Source: Gammaproteobacteria bacterium
Lineage (GTDB): Bacteria > Pseudomonadota > Gammaproteobacteria > Burkholderiales > Rhodocyclaceae
Assembly (NCBI GenBank): GCA_018825305.1
Contig: JAHJEO010000006.1
Coordinates: 1 to 54,880, forward strand
Length of the DNA: 54,880 bases
Direction of reading: 5' to 3'
Part shown: piece by piece, positions 9,701-19,238 of the stretch
Layout: the number at the start of each line of letters is the position of its first letter
Numbering within the stretch: the stretch's first letter is position 1
Position numbers and translations under genes: made by a program
The notes under the pieces: generated by a model
Seen by the model: the letters and a program-made list of their open reading frames with translations, nothing else
Told to the model about the DNA's origin: nothing
Database searches by the model: none

Positions 9701-11035
9701 TTGGCCACTAGCATGCAGCAGGCTGCTGCGCTTGGAAAAACCGCAAAGTTCGGCGACCTCTGGCGGCGGCTGTGGTTCCTTCTGGGCGCTATTGTCGTCT
9801 TCCGCATAGGGGCGCACATCCCGGTCCCCGGGATCGACCCGGCTAAACTGGCCGAGCTATTCCAGGGACAGCAGGGCGGCATCCTAGGTGTCTTCAATCT
9901 GTTTTCGGGTGGCGCTCTGTCGAGATTCACCATCTTTGCCTTGGGCATCATGCCCTACATCTCGTCGTCAATCATTATGCAGTTGATGACGATAGCAATT
10001 CCGTCTCTGGAGCAATTGAAGAAGGAAGGCGAGGCTGGGCGGCGCAAGATCACTCAATACACGCGTTACGGTACGCTGGCACTGGCCCTCTTCCAGGGGC
10101 TCGGCATGGCGGTTGCCCTTGAGTCGCAAGCCGGTCTCGTGCTCGACCCGGGAATGATGTTCCGCTTGGTGACCGTTATGACCCTGGTGACAGGAACCAT
10201 GTTCTTGATGTGGCTGGGTGAACAGATTACGGAACGCGGACTCGGTAATGGCATTTCCATCATCATTTTCGCCGGTATTGCTGCCGGCTTGCCGAGCGCG
10301 CTGGGCGGGCTTTTCGAACTTGTGCGCACTGGCGCAATGCATCCGCTGATAGCGCTGTTCATCTGTCTCCTCGTTGCTCTCGTCACCGGTTTCGTTGTCT
10401 TCGTCGAGCGGGGTCAGCGCAAGATTCTGGTGAATTACGCCAAGCGTCAGGTTGGCAACAAGGTCTATGGCGGCCAAAGCTCTCACCTGCCGCTCAAGCT
10501 CAACATGTCCGGCGTGATCCCGCCTATTTTCGCCTCGTCGATAATTCTTTTTCCGGCCACGATTGCCGGGTGGTTCGGCGCTAGCGAGGGTATGACGTGG
10601 CTCAAGGATATCGCCGCCACGTTGGCACCGGGCCAGCCGATTTACGTACTGCTTTACGCCACTGCCATTATCTTCTTCTGCTTCTTCTATACGGCACTCG
10701 TATTCAATTCTAAGGAAACGGCCGACAACCTGAAGAAGAGCGGCGCATTTGTTCCCGGTATCCGTCCTGGTGACCAGACGGCACGCTATATCGACAAGAT
10801 TCTGATGCGCCTGACGCTGGTCGGGGCCATTTACGTCACCCTAGTGTGTTTGTTGCCGGAGTTTCTCATTCTCAAGTGGAACGTACCGTTCTACTTTGGC
10901 GGGACGTCGCTGCTGATTATTGTTGTCGTGACGATGGACTTCATGTCGCAAGTCCAAGCCTACGTAATGTCACACCAGTATGAAAGTCTGCTGAAGAAAG
11001 CGAATTTCAAAGGAACGGTTGTTCCCGGGCGATGA
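9701..11035 (+). CDS. secY: Protein translocase subunit SecY
   Basis: The 444-residue integral membrane protein is the channel of the SecYEG translocon. It has ten predicted membrane segments and the signatures '[12 protein letters not shown]' and '[19 protein letters not shown]'. I start it at TTG 9701 behind GGGGAAG because this gives the 'MATS' N-terminus usual in betaproteobacteria; ATG 9713 is the alternative. The next operon slot, infA, is decayed. Confidence 0.97.
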   Translation: MATSMQQAAALGKTAKFGDLWRRLWFLLGAIVVFRIGAHIPVPGIDPAKLAELFQGQQGGILGVFNLFSGGALSRFTIFALGIMPYISSSIIMQLMTIAIPSLEQLKKEGEAGRRKITQYTRYGTLALALFQGLGMAVALESQAGLVLDPGMMFRLVTVMTLVTGTMFLMWLGEQITERGLGNGISIIIFAGIAAGLPSALGGLFELVRTGAMHPLIALFICLLVALVTGFVVFVERGQRKILVNYAKRQVGNKVYGGQSSHLPLKLNMSGVIPPIFASSIILFPATIAGWFGASEGMTWLKDIAATLAPGQPIYVLLYATAIIFFCFFYTALVFNSKETADNLKKSGAFVPGIRPGDQTARYIDKILMRLTLVGAIYVTLVCLLPEFLILKWNVPFYFGGTSLLIIVVVTMDFMSQVQAYVMSHQYESLLKKANFKGTVVPGR

Positions 11036-11041
11036 AAGTAC

Positions 11042-11199
11042 ATATCCAAGGACAACCATATTGAAATGCAAGGTGTCGTTGTAGGGCGCCTGGCCAATGC
11101 ATATCCACCACATTCGCATTGTGCCCGGCGGCTAACTCACCCGGCAACTGGCACATTACGATCTAACTTATTGGCAGCAACGTTTTTTGCGCCAAGCAA
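11042..11199 (+). pseudogene. infA: Decayed infA (translation initiation factor IF-1)
   Basis: The stretch reads as IF-1 in pieces. 11042-11101 encodes SKDNHIEMQGVVVGRLANA, close to the IF-1 N-terminus. 11103-11132 in another frame encodes IHHIRIVPGG, matching the family's MHYIRILPGD. 11145-11171 gives 'LAHYDLT', and 11173-11196 in a third frame gives GSNVFCAK against GRIVFRAK. The start is ATA where ATG is expected, an in-frame TAA follows IVPGG, about 20 codons of the middle are missing, two frameshifts occur, and the final TAA has become CAA. The remnant is 158 bases against about 219 for intact infA. A functional copy elsewhere is implied, since IF-1 is essential. Confidence 0.88.
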
Positions 11200-11228
11200 C
11201 AGCAACGAATTTATTCTCGGAGACCAAA

Positions 11229-11342
11229 ATGAAAGTTCTCGCTTCGGTCAAGTGTATCTGTCGCCACTGCAAGGTAATTCGTCGCAAGGGCGTAGTGCGA
11301 GTGATTTGCACCGACCCCCGCCACAAGCAACGTCAGGGTTGA
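11229..11342 (+). CDS. rpmJ: 50S ribosomal protein L36 (zinc-binding form)
   Basis: This 37-residue gene encodes L36, beginning '[19 protein letters not shown]' and ending 'DPRHKQRQG'. The zinc ligands Cys11, Cys14, Cys27 and His32 are all present. L36 is the smallest ribosomal protein and helps to organise 23S rRNA. A CGGAGA site precedes the ATG. It directly follows the infA remnant and closes the spc operon. Confidence 0.96.
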   Translation: MKVLASVKCICRHCKVIRRKGVVRVICTDPRHKQRQG

Positions 11343-11367
11343 TCAATTGATCGGCACTGGATATAAT
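11339..11367 (+). promoter_or_regulatory. Candidate sigma70 promoter of the alpha operon
   Basis: TTGATC (11339-11344) and a perfect TATAAT (11362-11367) are separated by 17 bases. The -35 overlaps the rpmJ stop codon. The predicted start near 11374 leaves about 48 bases before rpsM. It would let rpsM-rplQ be transcribed apart from spc. Confidence 0.7.
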
Positions 11368-11421
11368 CATCGGTTTTCCAATTTTGGCGATCAATCGCTA
11401 AGATAAGCGCAAGGTAAGCAT

Positions 11422-11787
11422 ATGGCCCGTATTGCAGGCGTCAACGTTCCGAATCACCAGCACACCGAAATTGCTCTGACCGCGATTTACGGCATCGGCC
11501 GCACTCGCGCGCAGAAAATCTGCGACATGGCAGGCATCAAGCGATCGTCCAAGGTCAAAGACCTCACCGATAGCGAGATGGACAAACTGCGGGAAGAGGT
11601 CGGCAAATTCTCCGTTGAAGGCGACCTGCGCCGCGAGGTCACCATGAGCATCAAGCGTCTTATGGACCTTGCGTGCTATCGCGGTGTTCGGCATCGCCGC
11701 GGGTTGCCGGTGCGCGGCCAACGTACTCGCACCAATGCCCGCACCCGCAAGGGGCCGCGCAAGGCGATTGCCGCTTCGAAGAAATAA
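11422..11787 (+). CDS. rpsM: 30S ribosomal protein S13
   Basis: The 121-residue S13 forms the head bridges to the 50S subunit. The helix-two-turn-helix '[20 protein letters not shown]' and the C-terminal '[18 protein letters not shown]' are diagnostic. It is the first alpha-operon gene. Confidence 0.98.
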   Translation: MARIAGVNVPNHQHTEIALTAIYGIGRTRAQKICDMAGIKRSSKVKDLTDSEMDKLREEVGKFSVEGDLRREVTMSIKRLMDLACYRGVRHRRGLPVRGQRTRTNARTRKGPRKAIAASKK

Positions 11788-11802
11788 CCAGGAATCGACC
11801 AT

Positions 11803-12192
<390 letters not shown>

Positions 12193-12211
12193 GGCTTTAA
12201 GGAAATAGAAC

Positions 12212-12841
12212 ATGGCCCGCAATCTTGACCCAAAGTGCCGCCAGTGCCGCCGCGAGGGAGAAAAGCTCTTCCTAAAGGCAGAGAAGTGTTTTACTGACAA
12301 GTGCTCGATCGAGCGGCGCGCTTATGCGCCCGGCCAGCATGGCCAGAAATCCGGCCAGCGCCTTTCCGGCTATGGCCAGCAATTGCGCGAGAAGCAGAAA
12401 ATCCGCCGCATTTACGGCATCCTTGAGCGCCAGTTCCGCAAGGGGTTTGCCGAGGCCGAGCGCAAGAAGGGCCGGACCGGCGAGAACCTGTTGCAACTGC
12501 TGGAGTCGCGACTGGATGCCGTTGCCTATCGCATGGGCTTTGGCGGTTCGCGAGCAGAGTCACGCCAGATCGTGCGTCACAATGGCGTGCTGGTGAATGG
12601 CAAGCGGGTTAACATCCCTTCGTACAATGTTCGTCCTGGCGACGTGATCCAACTGGCCGAGGCGACCAAGGCGCATTTGCGCACCAAGGCTGCACTCGAG
12701 GCTGCCGATTCCCGTGGCTTCCCGGAGTGGGTTGAAGTCAACGTAAAGGAGGGTCGCGGCGTATTCAAGGCCATGCCGGCGCGCGAGGAACTCTCGGCGT
12801 CGATGAACGAAGGCCTTGTGGTTGAACTGTACTCTCGCTAA
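12212..12841 (+). CDS. rpsD: 30S ribosomal protein S4
   Basis: The 209-residue S4 starts 30S assembly and, in Escherichia coli, represses the alpha operon translationally. The S4 RNA-binding domain ('[20 protein letters not shown]') and the N-terminal '[20 protein letters not shown]' are clear. The cysteines in that N-terminal part are of the zinc-binding S4 type. A strong hairpin separates it from rpoA. Confidence 0.98.
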   Translation: MARNLDPKCRQCRREGEKLFLKAEKCFTDKCSIERRAYAPGQHGQKSGQRLSGYGQQLREKQKIRRIYGILERQFRKGFAEAERKKGRTGENLLQLLESRLDAVAYRMGFGGSRAESRQIVRHNGVLVNGKRVNIPSYNVRPGDVIQLAEATKAHLRTKAALEAADSRGFPEWVEVNVKEGRGVFKAMPAREELSASMNEGLVVELYSR

Positions 12842-12851
12842 ACCGTAGTCC

Positions 12852-12890
12852 GGCGCCGGGCGCGATATCGCGCCGGGCGCCTTTATTTTT
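12852..12890 (+). terminator. Terminator-like hairpin between rpsD and rpoA
   Basis: A near-perfect 15-bp palindrome (12852-12866 with 12867-12881, one G-G mismatch; a loop of about four bases will form at the centre) is followed by TTTATTTTT. It has the form of an intrinsic terminator but lies inside the alpha operon, 12 bases before the rpoA start. It may attenuate rpoA-rplQ or protect a processed end. Confidence 0.6.
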
Positions 12891-12902
12891 AAGGGAATGC
12901 AG

Positions 12903-13892
12903 ATGCAAAGCAATGCACTTCTGAAACCGCGCATCATCGATGTTCAGACGCTGTCCCCGGTTCATGCCCGTGTTGTCATGGAGCCGTTCGAGCGTGGCTA
13001 TGGCCACACGTTGGGCAACGCCCTGCGCCGCATCCTGCTGTCATCGATGCCTGGTACCGCACCAACCGAGGTGTCCATCGACGGGGTGCTTCATGAGTAC
13101 TCCACGCTGGAGGGCGTGCGCGAGGATGTTGTTGATATCGTCCTCAACCTCAAGGGCGTTGTCCTCAAGATGCACAATCGGGGCGAGGCCACGTTGACGC
13201 TCTCCAAAAAGGGCAGCGGAACGGATACCAAAGTCACCGCCGCCGACATCGAAGCCACGCACGACATCGAAATCATCAATCCTGACCACGTCATCGCCCA
13301 TGTCGCCGCCGGCGGCAAGCTCGACATGCAAATCAAGGTCGAGAATGGCCGTGGTTACGTGCCGGCCAATGCCCGCCATGTCGCCAAGGAAAATCGTGGC
13401 ATCGGCAATGTCATGATTGACGCCTCGTTCAGTCCGGTTCGGCGCGTCAGCTACATGGTCGAGTCTGCCCGCGTCGAACAGCGTACCGACCTCGACAAGC
13501 TGATCATCGATATCGAGACCAATGGCGCCATCGACCCGGAAGAGGCGATTCGCTACGCTGCCCGCATGCTGATGGAACAACTTTCCGTCTTTGCTGACCT
13601 CGAGGGTACCCCGATGTCGATCGAGACGCCGAAGCAGACCTCGGTTGATCCCATTCTGTTGCGCCCGGTCGATGATCTGGAATTGACGGTGCGCTCGGCC
13701 AACTGCCTCAAGGCCGAGAACATCTATTACATCGGCGACCTGATTCAGCGGACCGAGACCGAGCTTCTGAAAACGCCGAATCTCGGCCGGAAATCGCTCA
13801 ACGAGATCAAGGAAGTTCTCGCTTCGCGAGGGCTTACACTGGGCATGCGCCTCGAAAACTGGCCGCCGGCCGGTCTCGAGAAACTCGCCTGA
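12903..13892 (+). CDS. rpoA: DNA-directed RNA polymerase alpha subunit
   Basis: The 329-residue protein has the N-terminal dimerisation domain ('[20 protein letters not shown]') and the C-terminal DNA- and activator-binding domain ('[20 protein letters not shown]', '[17 protein letters not shown]'). I choose ATG 12903 over ATG 12897 because AAGGGA at 12891-12896 is then 6 bases away. It is in standard alpha-operon order before rplQ. Confidence 0.97.
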   Translation: MQSNALLKPRIIDVQTLSPVHARVVMEPFERGYGHTLGNALRRILLSSMPGTAPTEVSIDGVLHEYSTLEGVREDVVDIVLNLKGVVLKMHNRGEATLTLSKKGSGTDTKVTAADIEATHDIEIINPDHVIAHVAAGGKLDMQIKVENGRGYVPANARHVAKENRGIGNVMIDASFSPVRRVSYMVESARVEQRTDLDKLIIDIETNGAIDPEEAIRYAARMLMEQLSVFADLEGTPMSIETPKQTSVDPILLRPVDDLELTVRSANCLKAENIYYIGDLIQRTETELLKTPNLGRKSLNEIKEVLASRGLTLGMRLENWPPAGLEKLA

Positions 13893-13968
13893 TTTCAAAC
13901 ACGTTCAATAAAACCATTAACGGACCGCTTGCCTTGGCGGCGGCCCCACAAGAACGAGGATTACAACC

Positions 13969-14364
13969 ATGCGTCACCGTAACGGACTTCGCAAATTAAA
14001 TCGCACCTCATCGCATCGCCAGGCGATGTTGCGCAACATGGCTAACGCCCTGCTGCGTCACGAGGCCATCAAGACCACACTGCCGAAAGCCAAGGAACTC
14101 CGTCGCGTCGTCGAGCCACTGATCACTCTTGGCAAGAAGCCGTCGCTGGCCAACCGTCGTCTGGCCTTCGATCGCCTGCGCGACCGCGAGATGGTCGTCA
14201 AGATCTTCGACGTGATGGGCCCGCGTTATGCCACCCGCAACGGCGGCTACCTGCGCATTCTCAAGATGGGTTTCCGCGTCGGCGACAACGCGCCGATGGC
14301 CTACGTCGAACTGCTCGACCGCCCCGAGCCTTCCGAAGCAGCCGAAGTTCCGAGTGCGGAATAA
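13969..14364 (+). CDS. rplQ: 50S ribosomal protein L17
   Basis: The 131-residue L17 begins '[20 protein letters not shown]' and has the conserved '[19 protein letters not shown]'. It is the last gene of the ribosomal block, followed 25 bases later by a clear terminator. Confidence 0.98.
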   Translation: MRHRNGLRKLNRTSSHRQAMLRNMANALLRHEAIKTTLPKAKELRRVVEPLITLGKKPSLANRRLAFDRLRDREMVVKIFDVMGPRYATRNGGYLRILKMGFRVGDNAPMAYVELLDRPEPSEAAEVPSAE

Positions 14365-14388
14365 GCTACTCGTAACCGCGGGACACCA

Positions 14389-14412
14389 AGCCGGCCTGGT
14401 GCCGGCTTTTTG
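14389..14412 (+). terminator. Intrinsic terminator of the alpha operon
   Basis: A 7-bp stem AGCCGGC/GCCGGCT (14389-14395 with 14401-14407), a 5-base loop and a T-run follow rplQ. The rest of the gap to the convergent ABC gene (14413-14490) shows nothing. Confidence 0.85.
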
Positions 14413-14490
14413 CATTCTGTTCGGTGGCGGATGCACGGGCCGCCGGCAGCTCTGTATCTTCCGCCGGCTCGCCGGTTCTCGTACCCAACT

Positions 14491-16353
14491 CTAGTTGGCC
14501 GCGGGAAGGGGTTCCGTAGCAGAATCAACATCATCGTCCGTGGTGCTTTCGAGGAGCTTTTCCTGCTGCTGTAATGCCCACATCTGGGCATAGTGCCCGG
14601 CACATTCGAGCAACTTGCGATGGCTGCCGCGCTCAATGATTCGACCGTTGTCCAGTACGAGTATCTCGTCCGCATTCATAACCGTCGACAGGCGATGGGC
14701 AATAATCAACGTGGTGTGGCCTCGAGCCACCTGTTCAAGTTCAGACTGGATCGCCTTTTCTGTTTTCGAATCGAGGGCGGATGTCGCTTCGTCGAAGATG
14801 AGAATGGGCGGATTCTTCAGCAGCGCGCGGGCGATGGCGACGCGCTGCTTCTCGCCGCCTGACAGCTTGAGCCCACGCTCGCCGACCTTGGTATCGTAGC
14901 CGTCGGGCAGGCGCTCGATAAATTCGTGGAGATGTGCGGCGCGGGAGGCGGCGATCACTTCGTCCCGCGACGCCACTGGTCGGCCGTACTGGATGTTGTA
15001 GAAAATACTGTCATTGAACAGCACCGTGTCCTGGGGCACGATGCCGATGGCGGATCGCAGGCTTGCCTGCGTCAGGCTGCGGATGTCGCTGCCGTTGATG
15101 CTGATTCCGCCGCCCGAAACATCGTAGAAGCGGAAAAGCAGGCGTGCCAGCGTACTTTTGCCGGAACCGCTATGGCCAACAACGGCGACTGATTTGCCGG
15201 CGGGAATTGAAAAGCTGACTTCCTCGAGAATTTTCCGATTCGGCTCATAGGAAAAATCGACCGAGTCGAAACCGACGCCGCATGGTCCGGGATCCAACTT
15301 GCGAGCATCCGGCGTGTCTTGAATCTCCCGATTCTGTGTCAACAGACCGAATAGCCGCTCGATGTCGGTAAGAGACTGGCGGATCTCGCGGTAAAGGATG
15401 CCGAGGTGGTTCAGGGGCATGTAGAGCTGAATCAGAAATGCATTGACCAGCACGATGTCGCCCACCGTCATGCTGCCATTGACGACGCCGACAGCGGCCC
15501 GCCACATCATCAAGGACACGGCGACCGCGATGATCAGCGCCTGGCCGAGATTCAGGTAAGACAGGGACACCTGGGTGCGTACTTGCGCGGCTTCCCACTT
15601 CAGCAACTGTTCGTCGTAGCGTGCGGCTTCCCAGCGCTCGTTGTTGAAATACTTGACCGTCTCGTAATTGATCAGACTGTCGATCGCGCGCACATTCGCT
15701 GCCGAGTCGTGCTCGTTGGCCTCGCGCCTGATCTTGGTACGCCAGTTGGTGACCACGACGGTGAATGAGATGTAAAGGGCCAGCGTGAAAAAAGTGATGA
15801 TGGCGAAACTGCTGTCGTAGCGGACAATGAGTATCGTCAGCACCAGTCCGATTTCCACCAGCGTCGGCAGGATCGAGTAGATCGTGTAGCTGATCAGGCT
15901 GCCGACGGCGCGAGTGCCCCGTTCGATGTCGCGCGTCAGTCCGCCGGTTTGGCGCTCCAGGTGGAACCGCAGCGACAGCGCGTGCAGATGATCGAACACC
16001 TGCAGGGCGATGGTGCGTTGCGCGCGCTGTGTCACCCGCGCAAAAATGATTTCGCGCAACTCGGTAAACATCGAAGTTGAAAACCGCAGCGCGCCATAGG
16101 CGCCGAGAAGACCGAGCGGCACCAGCAGCAATGCCTGCTCCCGCGGCAGCGTGAAGCCGTCGATAATGTCCTTGAACACCAGCGGCACGGTGACGTTGGC
16201 TACCTTGGCGGCAAGCAGGCAGGCCAGTGCGAGCGCTACCCGCCACTTCCAGGTCCACAAATACGGCAGCAAGGACTTGAGCGTTTCCCAGTCACGGCGT
16301 TGCGAGGGTTCCGGCCCGGGCAGGGCGATGGAGGCGGGCATGCGTTTGGCCAT
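14491..16353 (-). CDS. Atm1-type ABC exporter, fused permease and ATPase
   Basis: The 620-residue protein is a half-transporter: a six-segment membrane domain (about residues 35-330), then an ATPase domain. Walker A 'GHSGSGKST' (393-401), signature 'LSGGEKQ' (498-504), Walker B 'ILIFDEATSALD' (518-529) and the H-loop 'IAHRLST' are intact. 'RQTGGLTRDIERGTRAV' and 'NYETVKYFNNE' are typical of the Atm1/ABCB7 group, which exports glutathione-based compounds linked to iron-sulfur or heavy-metal handling; this substrate is inferred from the family. It acts as a homodimer in the inner membrane. It stands alone, convergent with rplQ and divergent from the thioesterase. Confidence 0.92.
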   Translation of the reverse strand: MAKRMPASIALPGPEPSQRRDWETLKSLLPYLWTWKWRVALALACLLAAKVANVTVPLVFKDIIDGFTLPREQALLLVPLGLLGAYGALRFSTSMFTELREIIFARVTQRAQRTIALQVFDHLHALSLRFHLERQTGGLTRDIERGTRAVGSLISYTIYSILPTLVEIGLVLTILIVRYDSSFAIITFFTLALYISFTVVVTNWRTKIRREANEHDSAANVRAIDSLINYETVKYFNNERWEAARYDEQLLKWEAAQVRTQVSLSYLNLGQALIIAVAVSLMMWRAAVGVVNGSMTVGDIVLVNAFLIQLYMPLNHLGILYREIRQSLTDIERLFGLLTQNREIQDTPDARKLDPGPCGVGFDSVDFSYEPNRKILEEVSFSIPAGKSVAVVGHSGSGKSTLARLLFRFYDVSGGGISINGSDIRSLTQASLRSAIGIVPQDTVLFNDSIFYNIQYGRPVASRDEVIAASRAAHLHEFIERLPDGYDTKVGERGLKLSGGEKQRVAIARALLKNPPILIFDEATSALDSKTEKAIQSELEQVARGHTTLIIAHRLSTVMNADEILVLDNGRIIERGSHRKLLECAGHYAQMWALQQQEKLLESTTDDDVDSATEPLPAAN

Positions 16354-16435
16354 CGCATAATTTTAGCAGCCGCGCCCTGACCACAATTTCAGAAGGGCCA
16401 AGCAGTGGCGGCCGATGCCGGTGTAAGCTTGTCGG

Positions 16436-16446
16436 CCCCCCCCCCC
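16436..16446. repeat. Homopolymer of 11 C
   Basis: A run of eleven C lies in the divergent spacer between the ABC exporter and the thioesterase, ending 17 bases before the thioesterase ATG. Runs of this length tend to slip in replication, so it could vary in length, or be a sequencing or assembly artefact. Confidence 0.9.
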
Positions 16447-16463
16447 AGATAACGACGCACGTC

Positions 16464-16859
16464 ATGACCGAACAGATCACCGTATTACCCGATATCCAAC
16501 CCGTGCTGCGTGTCATGCCCATGCCCGCCGACCTCAACCCGTCAGGCGATGTATTCGGCGGATGGGTCATGGCACAGGTTGATATCGCCGGCGCGATACC
16601 GGCAATGAAGCGCGCCCGTGGCCGTATCGCCACCGTCGCGGTCAACTCCTTCCTGTTCAAGCAACCCATATCCGCCGGTGATGTCGTCAGCTTCTATGCC
16701 GAGGTCGTCAAGGTCGGCAACAGCTCGATCAGCGTCGATGTCCAAGTGTATGCCGAGCGTCATCCCGAGCATCCAATCACCGTCAAGGTCACCGAGGCGC
16801 GACTAACCTACGTGGCGCTCGATCGTGCCGGCGCCAAGCGCCTGATCGAAGCCGCCTGA
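16464..16859 (+). CDS. Acyl-CoA thioesterase, YciA-like hotdog fold
   Basis: The 131-residue single hotdog domain carries 'NPSGDVFGGWVMAQVDIAGA', the helix motif of the YciA group, with the catalytic aspartate in 'QVDIAG'. Such enzymes hydrolyse a range of acyl-CoA esters to free acid and CoA in the cytoplasm, often as hexamers. Length is usual for YciA. The upstream C11 tract lies where its ribosome-binding site would be, and no good AGGAG is visible. Confidence 0.88.
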   Translation: MTEQITVLPDIQPVLRVMPMPADLNPSGDVFGGWVMAQVDIAGAIPAMKRARGRIATVAVNSFLFKQPISAGDVVSFYAEVVKVGNSSISVDVQVYAERHPEHPITVKVTEARLTYVALDRAGAKRLIEAA

Positions 16860-17065
16860 CGGCGCCGGACTGCCTGGAGCCGCCGACCGTATCGGGGGCG
16901 CGCCGGCACAAGGCAGCCTGAAGGGCGTTGAGCGGGAATCGGGGGGAAACCTCCGGCTCCTTGTCGTTTGCCCTGCCCCATGCCGCGGCTATCATTCGCC
17001 GATAATTGCCCAAAGACCGAGCATAATTTGCCCAAGTTCCTCGCGACCGCAAACTTCCGACGCCC

Positions 17066-17689
17066 ATGGATTTGACCCAATTTGCCTGGCGTGACGGCGT
17101 GCTCCTCATTGCCGTGGCTATTGGCGTTTACGTCGCAATTACCTTGTTGCGCCTGTGGCAGATCGGTCACAAGCGCGGCCAGCCCGATCTTTCCATTGAA
17201 GGGCCACCGGGATTCGGTTTTCCGGAAGCTGATCCGGCACCAACGGTCGCGACCACCGAGTACGAACTGCCGTTTGCCTTTCCGCCACCATCCCGGGGGG
17301 CCGCCGAGTCCGATGATGGACCCGGCCAGGGGCGGGCCGCCGTGTCGGCAGAACGCCCCCCAGGAAGTCGCCCGAAGGAAGTGCAGAGCACCCTTGGGGG
17401 GCCGACATTTTTCGAAACGCTGGGAACATCACTGCTTGAGCAGGAGGTGCGCCAACTACGCGCGGAAGTGGCTGCCCTGCGTGAAGAACTGGCTGATCTG
17501 CAGGCGGCACAGCGTGTTTCGCCGCAATACGGAGATGCCATGGCGCTGGCCCGGCGCGGCTTCGACGCCCGGGGGATCGCCGATCACTGCGGCATCGCGC
17601 TGGGCGAAGCCGAGTTGGTGAGATCGTTGGCGCGTGGAGTTGAAGAACGGCGGCCGGAAAATGAGTATGACCTTGCCGGACCGCGCTAG
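17066..17689 (+). CDS. DUF2802 membrane-anchored protein carrying an in-frame repeat
   Basis: The 207-residue protein has one N-terminal membrane segment (about residues 9-30), a low-complexity linker, a coiled coil ('EQEVRQLRAEVAALREELAD') and a C-terminal helix-turn-helix-like DUF2802 module ('ALARRGFDARGIADHCGIAL'). Its role is unknown. Residues near 91-116 ('[17 protein letters not shown]') are encoded by a copy of the long dispersed repeat (17336-17412) read in the sense direction, so the linker was probably lengthened by it. The next gene, a SPOR protein, follows after 54 bases. Confidence 0.78.
   Translation: MDLTQFAWRDGVLLIAVAIGVYVAITLLRLWQIGHKRGQPDLSIEGPPGFGFPEADPAPTVATTEYELPFAFPPPSRGAAESDDGPGQGRAAVSAERPPGSRPKEVQSTLGGPTFFETLGTSLLEQEVRQLRAEVAALREELADLQAAQRVSPQYGDAMALARRGFDARGIADHCGIALGEAELVRSLARGVEERRPENEYDLAGPR
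17336..17412 (+). repeat. Long dispersed repeat, copy 1 (inside the DUF2802 gene)
   Basis: This 77-base copy begins GCCGCCGTG and ends GGCCGACATTTTT, with the core GGAAGTGCAGAGCACCC. Two 14-mers of the form CCGAAGGAAGTCGA lie in tandem in the family; here the first has changed to CCAGGAAGTCGC. The hairpin near the end (GCACCC with GGGGGC) has one mismatch compared with the other long copies, so its terminator-like form is weakened, as might be expected where the host gene must be read through. Confidence 0.88.
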
Positions 17690-17743
17690 GACGCCAGCCA
17701 CCGCGGCCGCGGGAGGCGCAGCAAATGAAGATGGGGGAGGCAA

Positions 17744-18424
17744 ATGTCCGAACTGAAACAGGAATCCGCTACGCCGGCGCAAGATGAGGAGGTGCTGAAA
17801 AAGCGCCTCCTCAATCGCCTCGCAATCGCCGGCGTGGTGGTGGTTGCGCTGCTTGGCAGCCTAGCCGTGTTCGACGCCATGTACGTGGCGCCACCACCTC
17901 CCCAGCCCGTTGCGAAAGCGCTGCCGCCGGCCGAGCCGCTCAGGGAAGAGGCACCGACAGTCGCCACCGAACCGCAACAGGTGGCGAGCCAGGAAGTCGC
18001 CAAGGAGGAGCCGGTCGTCGTTCCGGAGAATACCGCGATACCCGCCAGGCCCATGAAGCCGCTTACGCCCCCGGCGACAGCCCGTCAGGCGACGATCCGG
18101 CCAAGCCAGCCGCAGGCCATGGCCAGGCCCGACCCGAGCCGCGAAATTGCCGAAACGCAAGCGACCACAGCCGGCTCCCTGTCGAAACCGCTCGCACGAG
18201 CGGCGCAGTCGGCACGCCAGTATGTGTTGCAGATGGGTGTGTTTCACAGCGTGGCAAATGCCGAGGAACTGCGCGCCAAGCTCGAACTCAACGGCATTCC
18301 GGCGCAGATCGAGGCGCGAGTGCAGGTCGGCCCATTCAAGACACGGGAAGAGGCGGCCGCGGCGCGTGAGAAACTGCGCGCCATCGGCCTCGACAACGGC
18401 ATACTGACAGCTATCGGAAAATGA
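17744..18424 (+). CDS. SPOR-domain protein
   Basis: The 226-residue protein has a short cytoplasmic start, one membrane segment (about residues 25-48), a long Pro/Ala/Glu-rich periplasmic linker and a C-terminal SPOR domain ('ARQYVLQMGVFHSVANAEEL' to the end). SPOR domains bind denuded glycan strands at division septa, so it is likely a cell-envelope protein. GGGGGAGG precedes the ATG. The stop overlaps the fliW start. Confidence 0.88.
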   Translation: MSELKQESATPAQDEEVLKKRLLNRLAIAGVVVVALLGSLAVFDAMYVAPPPPQPVAKALPPAEPLREEAPTVATEPQQVASQEVAKEEPVVVPENTAIPARPMKPLTPPATARQATIRPSQPQAMARPDPSREIAETQATTAGSLSKPLARAAQSARQYVLQMGVFHSVANAEELRAKLELNGIPAQIEARVQVGPFKTREEAAAAREKLRAIGLDNGILTAIGK

Positions 18425-18855
18425 CCATGATGCATATCGACAGTCCCCGCTTCGGCGCCCTCGAGGTCGAGCCGAGCAAGATCATCGAGTTTCCGCACGG
18501 CCTGCCCGGCTTTGAGGATATCAGGCGCTTCACCTTGTTGCATCCGGACGACGCGGCTGGCGAGAGCCCGAACTACTTCATCCTGCAGTCCGTCGATGAT
18601 CCAGCCGTGGCCTTCCACATCGCCGATCCGGCTCACTTTGGCTTCAATTATGAAATCACGCTGTCGGACGAGGACGCCGCCATGATCAATCTGGCCGACC
18701 CGGCTACCGCGTCGGTGGTAGTGATGCTGGTCAACGAGGGTGGGGGCGTTCGCGCCAACCTGAATGCGCCGCTGGTGCTCAACCTCGAAGCCCGCCTCGG
18801 CGTGCAGCATGTCTTTGCCCGCCTCAACTACGAAGTCACCGTCAAGGGAAATTGA
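18421..18855 (+). CDS. fliW: Flagellar assembly factor FliW
   Basis: The 144-residue protein matches FliW: '[20 protein letters not shown]' near the N-terminus and '[19 protein letters not shown]' at the end. FliW binds flagellin and, in Bacillus and Campylobacter, antagonises CsrA to control flagellin translation. No flagellin or csrA gene is nearby. The ATG overlaps the upstream stop as ATGA; ATG 18427 and 18430 are alternative starts. Confidence 0.88.
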   Translation: MTMMHIDSPRFGALEVEPSKIIEFPHGLPGFEDIRRFTLLHPDDAAGESPNYFILQSVDDPAVAFHIADPAHFGFNYEITLSDEDAAMINLADPATASVVVMLVNEGGGVRANLNAPLVLNLEARLGVQHVFARLNYEVTVKGN

Positions 18856-18857
18856 GC

Positions 18858-19238
18858 ATGCCCCGCAAGATCATCGCCACTACCAGCGCCCCTGCCGCCA
18901 TCGGCACCTACTCGCAGGCCGTGCAGGCCGGCAACACCATCTACCTGTCTGGCCAGATCGGCCTCGATCCCGTCGGCATGACCATGGCCGAAGGCATCGA
19001 CGCCCAGATCGTTCGCGTCTTCGATAACCTCAAGGCCGTGGCCGCGGCCGCCGGCGCCACGCTCGACGATGCCGTCAAGTTCAACATCTACCTGACCGAT
19101 CTTGGCAACTTCGCCAAGGTGAACGAGGTCATGGCGAAGTATGTCGCCCAGCCCTATCCCGCGCGTGCCGCCGTCGGCGTCAAGGAGTTGCCGCGCGGTG
19201 CGCTGGTCGAGGCGGACGCCATCCTCGTCGTTGGCTGA
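18858..19238 (+). CDS. RidA family reactive-imine deaminase
   Basis: The 126-residue protein is a RidA/YjgF member: '[20 protein letters not shown]', 'LSGQIGLDP' and the C-terminal '[19 protein letters not shown]' with the conserved Arg and Glu of the active cleft. RidA hydrolyses 2-aminoacrylate and other enamine/imine products of PLP enzymes. ATG 18858 fits the family start better than a TTG two codons earlier. The recG start lies inside its last codons. Confidence 0.92.
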   Translation: MPRKIIATTSAPAAIGTYSQAVQAGNTIYLSGQIGLDPVGMTMAEGIDAQIVRVFDNLKAVAAAAGATLDDAVKFNIYLTDLGNFAKVNEVMAKYVAQPYPARAAVGVKELPRGALVEADAILVVG

